Below, one piece after another: positions 11,900-22,014 of a stretch of DNA of 64,000 nucleotides. Every line of letters begins with the position of its first letter. Within the stretch, counting starts at the first letter, position 1. The notes beneath the pieces were generated by a model, which was not told where the DNA came from, ran no database searches, and saw nothing but the letters and a program-made list of their open reading frames with translations. Source of the DNA: Haplomitrium mnioides. Lineage: Eukaryota > Marchantiophyta > Haplomitriopsida > Calobryales. Position numbers and translations under genes: made by a program. The DNA lies in the NCBI GenBank assembly GCA_049999725.1, contig JBNGIS010010495.1:92869-156868 (forward strand). Direction: 5' to 3'.

Positions 11900-12957
11900 C
11901 CTTCAGACTGGTTGGGAAGGTGACTTTTATCTAAATGTTGATCTTCTCTTAATCCATCTTGATTTCCTGACTAGATATTTTGTGGTTTAGAAGTACCTTT
12001 CATTTACTGCAAAGAAACATTTCCCTTAATGTAACCATGATGTTGTCTCTCGACAATGCTGGAAAGTTAGCCTCACATCCCATTTGTGACTATAGACCTT
12101 CCCGTACACCACAAAGTCATCGATTAAATTCTCCAGAAACTTCCTCAAGTAATTGTGGAAGATATTCATCATCATCTTTTGTATTGTTACAAGCGCATTG
12201 CATAATCCAAATGGCATCCCTCAAAAGGCAAACACCCTCAATTTCATGAAGGATGTCCTCTTCAGCTAGTCCTTTTCTTTGATCTAGATCTAATTGAGTC
12301 CGAGATATCCGTCAGTGAAGCTCTAGAACTCCCGTCTTGCCACTAAGTCTAGCACCCCATCGGTGAACGGTAGAGGGTAATGATCTTTTTTGGTTGCTTG
12401 TTTAGTTTTCGAAAGTCTTGGCAATACCTAATCTTTGGTTTTCCATCCAACCCCATCTTTTGTGGCACCACCACTAGAGGCAACACCCATTTGCAAGTCA
12501 AAAAAGGATAGATGAAGCCAGCCTCCAGCAACTTGTCGACCTCCTCTTCTACCATTGGGGAGAATTTAGGCTTCATCTGATATTGGCATTGCCTCACAAG
12601 TATAGCTGCAAGTTTCAAATCAATGAGATGTTCTCCCAATTCTCTTGGGACATCTTTTAGGTTTGCATGACTTCAAGAAAAGAAGTCACTAAAATTTGAG
12701 AGGGTCCGAATCAAAGCTCGCTCTGAAGCTATAGGTAGTCCAATTCCCACTTTGAATTTTTGTCCCTTAGTGACCGTCACCTCTTTATGCTGTATGGCTC
12801 TTACGATCCCCAATTCATTCCTCAAGAGTAGGCAGTCTTCCTCTTCCAATATTGCCACCTGCATCCCTCCTTGCACCAGGTAAGAATTAAGGGCACCAAC
12901 TTTGTCCTCTTTTTGCTTTCTTCTTATATGTATGTGCGGATTGGCCCAAACTCCCAT
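11900..12957 (-). pseudogene. E reverse transcriptase
   Basis: From 12957 it reads a linker (ALIRTLSNFSDFF), then EEEVDKLLEAGFIYPFLTC, WVLPLVVVPQK and RYCQDFRKLNKQ. After frameshifts come MPFGLCNALVTIQKMMMNIF and NLIDDFVVYGK. These are the fingers, palm and YxDD-equivalent (LIDD) of a Ty3/gypsy reverse transcriptase. The LIDD pair is intact, unlike in element B. At least three stops or frameshifts interrupt it. Confidence 0.8.
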
Positions 12958-13264
12958 TTTTGTTTGGATCCTCGCCCCCTCTTAGAGTTCCAATAAACTC
13001 TTCAATTCCAACTTGTTCCGCCATGTTCGTTGTCAGCTCTATCTGGTTGATGGCCACTAATCCTTCTCCGAGTAGATCCTCTTCCATGGTCTCACTGACC
13101 ATCTCAATCTAGTACTCTAACTCCTCTTCTTCTTCCTTCCATTCACTGTCATATTCTTCCTTAGCTTGCATCTCCTCTTGGTGCAGCACCGATCCACAGT
13201 GAGACAATAATCTTTTTGGGAAAATTACTAGAGTAGAATTCCCCCAATGTGCATGACTCAAGCC

Positions 13265-13531
13265 TCATATAGCCAAGGTCACCCGATCAGTGCAAGGTTG
13301 GGAGATGTCTGGTCTGGCCGCATCACCAGATAGTTTAATCTGAGTTCTTTGCTCTCGATGGTGGTGGGTATTTGGAGAAGAGCTGAAAGGGGCTTCACCC
13401 ATGACCCAGCTAACAATTGAATGATCCAAGCAGTAGGTTGGAATTCCTTGAATCCCAATTGGTGCGTAGTCTCCTCGATCATAATGTTGATGCTTGCTCC
13501 TCTGCCCACTAGTACTATAGAGATTGTACAT
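13265..13531 (-). pseudogene. E protease
   Basis: GRGASINIMIEE is the aspartic protease site, where elements B and G have DGGxGVNIMVEE. Here the catalytic aspartate is replaced by G, so it is dead. It continues with LGFKEFQPTAWIIQLL and LRLNYLVMRPDQTSP, as in B and G (LNYLVMRP). Confidence 0.8.
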
Positions 13532-13539
13532 CTGACAAT

Positions 13540-14235
13540 TTGAATGTCAATTTCAGGAGTGCCCCTTGTCTTTGCACACCAATCAAAAATTTGATTGAGC
13601 TCCTACTCAAAGCAGTATTTTCTATCTCTTAGCTCCCATAAGAATGTCCCTCAATTGCCTTCTATATAATAAGTTATCTGTAATCAATCACCCCACTACT
13701 AACGTGATTGGGTAGTCTTGGACATCTACTTGAATGATGTTGGGGATGGATGTCATCACCTCGGTGGTGGTTGTCATTGGCTATATGAATTCATGAGGCT
13801 CTTGTCACTTCTGGACCTCATTTAGGGTGTTTTTTAGCCACATTCTTCTTTTTTGTTGCATCAAACACCTCCATTTGCCTTCGTTCCTCTTCTTGTTGCT
13901 TAGGGTAAAACCATTTGGGATTATCCCTTTGGTAATCTGAATCATTGAGGGATGGCAACCCTTGAGCCATAGCCTTCTTGACCTTTCATTCTTGCCTACG
14001 CTTGTTCTTCTTCTTGGACTTGTCTCCTAATCGAGTAGCCACCCTATAGAAATCCTCAGACATTGGGGTCTCTCAACCTGGCAGCTCAGCTTCCTCCTCC
14101 TCCAACTTATGCTTGGCCGACTCCTCCCATTCCAAGGCTACTAAATCAACTGTTGTTGGTAGTAGGAGATTCACGAAGGTAGTCAAAGCAACTTTGAGCC
14201 TCTTGTTGAGTAGGCAACTCACAACTTCATGCCTC
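13540..14235 (-). pseudogene. E gag-protease linker and gag C-terminus
   Basis: Homologous to the linker of element B at 33240-32620. It retains remnants of the K/R- and E-rich region and the block just after the third zinc knuckle. The homology stops at CCTCT (14231-14236), where T1 begins. The gag continues at 25626 on the far side of T1. Confidence 0.6.
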
Positions 14236-14270
14236 TAAAAGCCGCTACTTTGAACCAAGAACAGACTACT
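14236..14270. repeat. T1 left terminal inverted repeat
   Basis: GCTACTTTGAACCA at 14244-14257 is identical to the reverse complement at the right end. CTACT occurs twice within the repeat (14245 and 14266), also on the right. CCTC directly outside it is shared with the right flank. Confidence 0.75.
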
Positions 14271-15776
14271 CAAAACATGAACAAAAAACAACGTGAGTTT
14301 TTGAGCTTAATGTTTTGCTATCTTAACAAGCATAATAGAGTGAGAGTCAATTTCATTACAAAAAATCAAACAATATTCTTAGTTTCTATGAAAATATTGG
14401 AAATCTTGAAATCGATGAAAAGTAAAAAGGTTATGTTATGTTTTCACAAGAAACTTGCATTTATTATTGATTACATTTAGAAGCTCAAAAATTAAAATAT
14501 ATGTCAAAATAGGTTATTTTTGAAAAAACTTTGGTTGCACAATCTCTATGCGCTCATATATATTGTGCTCCTTAGAACTTATTTTCTAGGAAAAAAATAG
14601 AAAACATAAGGAAAATACCCAAGCGGACTAGAAGTCAAGGGAATGAGTTTGGAATTGTAAGGCACACTAACCAACAGAACAAAATATTACATGAATTTTG
14701 AAGCTCTATTTTCAAGTTCAAGTAAGAAAGTAGCTTTCTTTTGTAGTTGAAAATCTATGTGCAAAAAAGTTAAAGTAGGAAAATTTTAGATGGTTTGAGC
14801 TATTAAAAAGCTTTATTAATTTAGAGAATCATATAGGCAAAGGAGTCATAAATGAGAATAAAAAAGGCATCAGCTTTAGTAATTTATTTCATAGTACAAA
14901 CAAGCAACATCTCTAAAATTTTGACCAGAGACTACCAAAAGAAGGTTTCGAGTTCTACAAGAGAGTGTTTGAGCATTGTATAATCTAAGCTCTACATAGA
15001 AGTCATTGTATGTAGAAAGTTAAGGGTTGTATACTAGAGTTAGTTCATGGAGAAGGGTTAGACTTCTACACGAAAGTCTATGTGTGCATAGGAATCCAAG
15101 ATCAACATGTGAACACTCCACAACAAAGTCTATATGCGTATAGGAATCTGAGCTCAACATCTAAACACTTGGCAATGAAGACTATGTTGAACCTAGGTTT
15201 TACGTTCTAGAGTAGAGTCTTTGTGCGCAGAAGGTTTCGACTTATGCATCAAAGGTTTATGCTTGCATAGGACTCAAACTTCTACATCCAAGTATAGATG
15301 CGCTTAAGGTTATGTTTTTCACAACAAACTCTAGGCTTGCTAAATATTTCATTTTTTTATTTGGAATCTAAAAGTAAAAGGGGTTCAAAGCTTGACATCT
15401 TAGTCAAAATATGCCAAAGGTTTTGAGTTTTACATCAAAGTCCTTCCGTACAAAATATTAAGTAGTCAGATTGGGTAGACGCTTGAGCAATACCAAAACA
15501 TTAAACTCTTCAAGCAAACAATAAAGTAGGAAACAATGTAGCTACATTTTGGACTAGAAAATATTTCACAAACCAAATGAAAATACTAGCTATATATTCA
15601 AGTTTCATTCATAGAGAATAACAATGAACTTGGAATGATTTACACTAAAAAGTTCAAGGTGGCATATAAATTCAAGAAGTTCCTTGATAATATTTTGATG
15701 TACTTTGTAAAATAATAATCTTAAACTACACTATAAATTGAAAATATGCAATATACAATGAAGTTTTTAAATAACT
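14271..15776. repeat. T1 left non-coding region with palindromes
   Basis: A/T-rich and without a credible gene. It lies between the DUF7869 stop codon and the left terminal repeat. Imperfect palindromes recur about every 55-65 bp: 15075-15093 (TCTATGTGTGCATAGGA), 15129-15145 (TCTATATGCGTATAGGA) and 15256-15272 (TTTATGCTTGCATAGGA). More degraded copies run to about 15330. Confidence 0.6.
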
Positions 15777-17099
15777 TTAGTTACTTGTGTTAACTTCTTT
15801 GTATTCATCTTCAAAAGATTCATTAAGATTAACATGGTTTGCCTCAGTGTTAATAACATTGATTATATCTCTTCAAACACATCAAGATTGACTGCTTTTT
15901 GTCTTTCATACTCAAATAGATTTGATTTAATGGTAACTAGAGTGGCTCTTTTCAATTGTTTTTTTATGTGAGAAGAAAATCAAAACACAAAATCAGAATT
16001 GAACTTAAAATTTCTCTGTCGACTTCACGTAGACACTTAAGTTGAAAAAAAACATCAAGAAGTAACCAAAATTCATTTGTTAAAAATTGGTTACTCCAAA
16101 TCTTTGACTTTGAATTACTCAACTTGAACTTGAATTGTTGATTAAAGGTAATATCATGTATCCTTTGAACCAAAGAGGGGCATTGTTGCAGAAACATTTT
16201 TAAATCCCAAGTTTATATCAAAAGAGTTATGTCAGGTTTAGGACTATAAAATAATTGTAGCGTCTCTCTAAGCATGTAATCATAAAAGCTTGGACTCATT
16301 TCAAACATTTTGAAAATCTATTGAATATTTGATTGATTTGATTATGAGTATGGCCAAGCATGAGAAAACCCACTTTGATTTTTTGGAAATCATTCTTAGC
16401 AATAAAGAGACTAAGATATCCAAATAGGATGGAATTCTTATTCTCTCGTACCATATTGTCCAATTAAAGATACATAGCTAGAGGCAGCAGTATTTGAAAA
16501 GTCACAAAATATTCTATTGAGCACCAAAATTGTCAAATTGCAGTCGCTTCATAAGTTCCCGTAGGTTAGTAAGACCCTTGAAGAAAGAGCATGATTGAGT
16601 ATTAAAGCACCAACAACATGCACACCCACGAAACAATCTTTATCAATGTTTTTTTGGTGGCAAAGGCTAGTGTGTAGTGGCTTTTGTTGTTGATCCATTC
16701 CATTGATCAAAGTTCTCAAGTACTTTTGACTATCGACATAACATTTTCTTTGATGGTTTGCAAGTCTTGTTCTTTCTTTCATTTGTTGGTTATGATGAAG
16801 AAAAAATTGGCAATTGTATTTGATTGCATCATCACAAAGCACCAAAGAGATAAAAGTAGTTCAATAAAACATGCCTTCATTTTAAAATTTTTTTTAAGAT
16901 AACTTGAGACATTAAAAATATTCAAACTAGCTTCAACAAATGTTTGAATTAGAAGAGCTGGAAAAAAAAGATTAAAAATAAACTTTAGTTAATTTTAATT
17001 AAGGAGAATCCAAATAACATTCACAATAAGTACTTGTCTTTGACTTGAAATAAGCAAAAGTTTTGAGAGGTGAAAAACAAGATTTGTGCACAACAAGTC

Positions 17100-17475
17100 A
17101 CAAACTAAAACTTCAATTTCAAAGCTAGCTTAGACTCTATGTTTGCATAAGATTCAACAAAACAATAACTGATCCTATGCACGTATAGGACCAAAAATAA
17201 CAACATCAATATCTTGGCTTGCTTTGATTGTTGTTGCGACTGAATTTGAAAGAAACAAGAACAAAACCTATGTGAGCATAGGATTTGCAAACAACATAAG
17301 TGATTCTTGATATTGTTTATCTAGCAATGGGCTTTGGATTCAAAGCAACAATAGCAAAACCCGGTGCAAGGTCAAGATCACATCCAACATTAAGAATATC
17401 TTCACTTTATTTGACTCTCGACGTGGTTTGGATTCAACTAAAAGAAACACATCCTATGCAAGCATGGAGTATGTC
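17100..17475. repeat. Palindromes in the DUF7869 intron
   Basis: TCCTATGCACGTATAGGA (17173-17190), CCTATGTGAGCATAGG (17267-17282) and TCCTATGCAAGCATGGA (17452-17468), with a weaker copy near 17127. They sit between coding blocks of the DUF7869 gene. Related copies occur in its first intron (about 18985-19110). Confidence 0.8.
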
Positions 17476-18908
17476 ATCACAACTCCAAATGTTAAGGTTT
17501 ATTTGACTCAAACTTTGTTCATAAAAAAACTTAGTATAACCAATATCTTGTTGGACTAAGTTGAGAAATCATAAAACAAAGATTTTTTTCTCATAAAAAA
17601 GTATCATGATAACCTTAGGTTTCAAAAGAGAAGAAATTTGCTACCTTTGTCACACTCCAAGATAGATTTTTCTTGCAATGATTTTATTTCATTGCAAGTT
17701 TGACAAACATCAAATCTATTGTGTTTTGGAATCTTAACATTTGGAAAATGATTTCTCTAATGTTTTGTAAAACCAAAAAAACTAAAAATGCAATCGGGAT
17801 CTTGCTATTTCAAATAAGTTGTGTCATAGTTATAAACTTCCCATTTTATATAATTATCGAGTAAGTTTTAAACTTTGTGAGTGGGCGTTCTGCCATAGTG
17901 TTCTTAGAAAAAAACTGTCCATCCATTTATGCACAAATACTCCTTTTGCAGATAGTTCTCTCTTTCCAAAAATGCCTCTATGATCTGCGTTTTTGAGATC
18001 CTTTTTTATCTTACTAATAATATTAATTTGAATGCTCTTTTACGAACAAGGGTATTGCCAGATAGAATGAACCAGTTGTCAACATTGGAGTCTTTTCTTG
18101 GTATTTCCCACTGCATTGTGATGTTTCAATTTTTCATACTTTGTCAAAAATACGTTCACACTTTTCAAAACATTTGTCTTGCACAACAATAAACAATTAT
18201 TTCAACAACATGAAATTATCCTCAATTTCAAAACTGATATTGGATCAAGCTTTCTCTTCACAAAGCTCTCCTCATGATGGACTTTCAGCAAACAATTTTC
18301 ATGTAAAGTAATTGAACATTTGGGTTTTAGCCTAGACAAAGAAGTCTTGTGTATCGTCAGTCGATTCAATCCATAGGCAAATCCAGCCAATGGAGATAGT
18401 TCATCATCTTGGAGATCTTGAACATCATGGATAACACTATTTGTTCTTTTGAAACAAGTTTTAGATCAATGTGAACCATCTTGAGGATTGAGAGAATCGG
18501 ACCATGTTGAAACATAATCTTCATCAATATCTAGAGCATTAGGAAATGTTTTTTTTTGTAAATGATACGTATCCTTGGCAATCCCTCCAATGAAATGTTT
18601 ATTGTTGAGACTCTTTGCTAGAATCATTTACTAAACTGTCATATGAAGATTTAGCCAAAGGATTTTGGTTTTCAGAAGATTTCCTAATCTTGTTCAGAGA
18701 TCCAACTTGATTAGAAATCACTTGTTGTTTGAGTGGTGCCATTGATGACAATGAATCCTCTCCAAAATTGAAATAGTCCACTGATTCTATGTTTTTTGTG
18801 TTTTCAACAAACAAATTTGGATCTTGAACATTGTGGTCATCATTTGATGATGACAAAGAAAGGTCCACAACCGTCTCAAACTTTTGGCTTGAACATCTTT
18901 CTGTTGAT

Positions 18909-19130
18909 CTATTGGAGTAGTCAAAAGAAAGATTAAAATTTGACTACTTGACCAACAATAAAGATCGAGTGCGTGCAGAAAATTGAATCTTAGATCCTAT
19001 ACGAGTGTTGGGTTTCCTGTTTGATCCTTTGCATGTAAGTTGTTAACTCCTTGACCATATGTGCACATTAGGTTCAATCTCTATTCTTATAAGCGAATAG
19101 GATTCACTTGCTCGATCTTCCTATATCTAC
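18909..19130 (-). other. Intron 1 of the DUF7869 gene
   Basis: GT at 19130-19129 and a pyrimidine-rich tract before AG at 18910-18909. Removing it joins exon 1 (ending FVESD plus two bases) to exon 2 (STERCSSQKFETVVDLSL) in frame, restoring a glutamate codon at the junction. It holds three degraded palindromes of the T1 type (for example near 18992 and 19095). It shows that the element carries ordinary plant spliceosomal introns. Confidence 0.6.
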
Positions 19131-19339
19131 TCATCTGATTCAACAAACCTCATATTTTCCCCCAAAGTACTCCCCATCATGCTTGACGCTTTAGGTATTC
19201 CAATGCTTACTATCTTGGAATAGCAGTTTGAAACTATCTCCAACTGCCGACCAAAAGAAACACTTTTATGCAAATATGAGGCTTGAAATTCTAACCTCTT
19301 CTTGCCTTTGAAAACTCTAGCCATTGAAAAATAATAATG

Positions 19340-19439
19340 NNNNNNNNNNNNNNNNNNNNNNNNNNNNNNNNNNNNNNNNNNNNNNNNNNNNNNNNNNNNN
19401 NNNNNNNNNNNNNNNNNNNNNNNNNNNNNNNNNNNNNNN
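19340..19439. other. Assembly gap (100 N)
   Basis: Exactly 100 N, the conventional placeholder for a gap of unknown length. It lies 15 bp upstream of the DUF7869 start codon, between the two divergent genes of T1, so the shared promoter region is missing and the true T1 length is unknown. Confidence 0.98.
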
Positions 19440-19900
19440 TATATAATTTTTGTTTTTCACCAAGCGAACCTACGTCTCAAGAGCTCCGTGAATCATTTTT
19501 TTTGCAAGAAAACAAGTTTTTTGAAATTTGGGTATAAAATGAGCAACAATTGAAAGTTTCTTTCCCTTGTCGCAAGTTTAATTTCTAGTTTTTGTTTTCT
19601 TGTCGTGGTCATTTTTTCATTTTCTTATTATTTAGTCATTTTCTGCCTTTCATTCCTTGTGAACTTTTCTTCGTATGATTTTTGCCCTCTTTTTTTACTA
19701 TTTTATCTTTTGGAGAAAGAACATCACAAACCAATGCTCCCAAACTAGCTTAACTAAAGCCTTATCGGCATTCAAATGTTTTGAAGGTTTTTGAGCCACA
19801 AAAACTAGCCTATGAATGGCTAGTTTGTTGTGGAACAATAAAGAATACTGACTATCACCTATATTTTTTTTCACAAGGAAGGTGAAAATTTTAACATGGG
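19440..19900. other. T1 inter-gene stretch right of the gap
   Basis: A/T-rich with T-runs, no confident gene. It would hold the promoter and first exon of the plus-strand T1 gene. I see no clear TATA box or start codon. Coding-like sequence begins only around 19930. Confidence 0.4.
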
Positions 19901-19929
19901 TCTTTTGGTTAAAATTACAATGATTTGAG

Positions 19930-20079
19930 AGTGGTACAAGGCCTAGATGGGGCTGCTTGTGTAGTCAAAATAAATCAATTACGCTCTTCAAGGCTCCCCC
20001 AAATAATTTATGCTTCAACAAGATGAAGCCGAGAGATATCTTCACCAAAGATCTCTAGTGAGCTTTAAATGACCAAAAG
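19930..20079 (+). pseudogene. Probable 5' exon of the T1 ParB-like gene
   Basis: Reads VVQGLDGAACVVKINQLRSS and, after a frameshift, LQQDEAERYLHQRSLVSFK. It ends at a good splice donor (AAAAG|GTGAG, 20079/20080). The presumed intron that follows contains a palindrome of the T1 type near 20181 (AGTCCATGTGGGCATG) and was then hit by an LTR insertion at 20294. No homologous copy exists in T2, which is truncated, so this exon rests on composition, the donor site and position only. Confidence 0.35.
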
Positions 20080-20293
20080 GTGAGACTAACAAGATTTTAT
20101 TTTCATTCATTTAAGAATTTTTGTTGCTAAGTAGTACATGCACGCATTGACTTCCGAGTTTAGGCGAGAATGGACTCCCAAGTCCATGTGGGCATGAAAT
20201 CCAATGCATCTTTAGGCCCAAATTAGAGGTGGAAACACTCAGAGTCCCTAATTAAACTTTTGACAAATTTTTGTAGTAAGTCATTGACCATTT

Positions 20294-21975
20294 TGTCAGC
20301 GGGTGATTTGGAGCACTAATGAAAATTTGAAGATTTTGGAAGCATCATTGGAGCAATTTCTTTATTTTTAAGTGTGAAGATATTCTAAGGGCATTAGAGT
20401 ACCTAATACATACGATCTAGAGAGGGGATTGTTCAACTACTCATCTAAGAAGGCATTGGAACAAAGAAATCAGAATCAAGATGATGGAAGAACAGGAGCC
20501 TCTTGAGAGATATCACGAAGGGAATCGCAAGGAGGCTCAGGATGGAGCAATCTGAGGAGGAGATAATTCAAGGCCAAGAGATGATGATCAGAAGAGCACA
20601 GACAAAATCAACAACTTGACAACAGAAGAAAAGCTTAAGGTAAAACAGGAGCTACATCTGTTATTTTTTATTACCGGGATAGTAGTAGGAATTGTCAACA
20701 AGAAGACTCAAAGGCTTTCTCAGTAGAGTCAGAATCAAAGGGAATGAAGGAGACAAAAGAATGCAACGACCATCGGAAGGCAACAACAACACAAGAAGGG
20801 TCACATGACATGCAGACCCATCAGGTGCTAACGGGCTTGATCAAGGTCCGAACAGGTTTTCAGTCTTTCAAAGTCTTACTTCTATCCCTGTTTTGTCGGT
20901 TCTATTGAGTTTGGTCAAAGCATCCGAGTTGACTATACTAGATCGGTGCTTTTGAGTATGAGCACGGCGGTCCAACTTTTGCTTGGAAGATGGCGTCGGG
21001 CGGCGCTCAACCAGGGTAAGTCAACTATCATAGTTGATTATCGGAGCAACCGTTGCTCATTGGGGTCTACTATCGAGGTTAAGGGTCATTCTAATATTCC
21101 TTTTTGGATTTGGCTGATCTTGTCTTCATTGGATCTGGTCGATCTTATCATCATCGGATCTGGCCTTTATCAAATCAACTTATCGGATCTTGCGATCTTA
21201 TCTTCATCAGATCTAGCCAGTCTTATCTTCATCGGATCAACTCATCAAACCTTGATGATCTTATCTTCATCGAATAAACTCATCTGATTGGGCTGATCAT
21301 GGGCATCTTTGGGACAACTATCCCCACGCCAGGCAACGACTACACTCAAGAACCAAGAAAGGACCACAGAACTAGGCGTAAACAGACGTAGACCTCCTCG
21401 CTACCGTCAGATGAGAAAAAACAAGAACTGTCAAGCAATGGTGGGGATGGAAAATCAAGATCGGAAGGAAACAAGAAAAGGGTATAGATTGTCTCACTTT
21501 GAAGTGAGATTAGTTGATGTGGTATCGTTGGCAATGCATTGAGGTTGATGTGTTGTTGATTATTTTGTACAAGGAACGCAACAAGTGATAGGGGGAACTC
21601 TGGTGACATTTCAATTGAAGCGAGTGAACTCGTGCGGGAGGGCTATTAGGGGTGGAGGTGGACTAGAGAGGCGTTGAGAATCACTAGGAAGGAGGCTCTA
21701 GAGGCTATGGCCATCCAAGTGTACTTATTCTTGAAGGCGGACTAGCATTCAGAGGTGGATTGATACTTGAAAAAGAAAAGGATTCCTTTGGCATAAAATT
21801 CATGAGGGGCAGCCAAGAGGGGGGGGGGGGGGGAGATCTGGTGTTATCTTTGCTTTGAATTGTGTAGGAACATCAATCCGTGGAACGTTCGGAGGGCGTT
21901 GCTGGTTTAACATTTAAGTGGAGCCAAGGAGAGGTGTAGCGGCGTTAGTGCCCGCACATTGCGGGAGGAAACCAT
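20294..21975 (+). mobile_element. LTR fragment of the F family inserted in T1
   Basis: Starts TGTCAGCGGGTGATTTGG, nearly identical to the reverse complement of the 3' LTR of element F (42296 leftwards). It runs colinearly with 42296-40740, including the GATCTTATCTTCATCGG repeats (21115-21285). It diverges near 21975, so the last 700 bp or so of the LTR are missing. It interrupts the second gene of T1 and is therefore younger than the T1 insertion. Open frames inside it are not genes. A run of 15 G lies at 21819-21833. Confidence 0.7.
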
Positions 21976-22014
21976 CACAATTTGGTTGGAAAATCTTAAC
22001 CTTCTGAAATCTAG

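Larger units (their letters stand above)
15777..19324 (-). pseudogene. DUF7869-like protein gene, candidate transposase of T1
   Basis: Starts MARVFKGKKRLEF at 19324. Exon 1 ends at 19131; a GT...AG intron (19130-18909) joins it in phase to exon 2. Exon 2 has an acidic and serine-rich part, then SPLAGFAYGLNRL and ITLHENCLLKVHHEE (to 18202), and ILSGNTLVRKRAFKLIL (near 18060). A long intron with palindromes follows (about 17870-16900). The core has NCQFF, QKYLRTLINGMDQQQKP, DKDCFVGVHVVGAL, LDN.VRENKNSILFGYL and KVGFLMLGHTHNQ (to about 16330). The C-terminal part ends NESFEDEYKEVNTSN at the stop 15777-15779. The D-GMDQ, LDN..ENKN and GHTH order is typical of DUF7869 proteins. I infer an RNase-H-like nuclease or transposase, which is not established. 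At least six stops or frameshifts make it a pseudogene. Confidence 0.75.
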
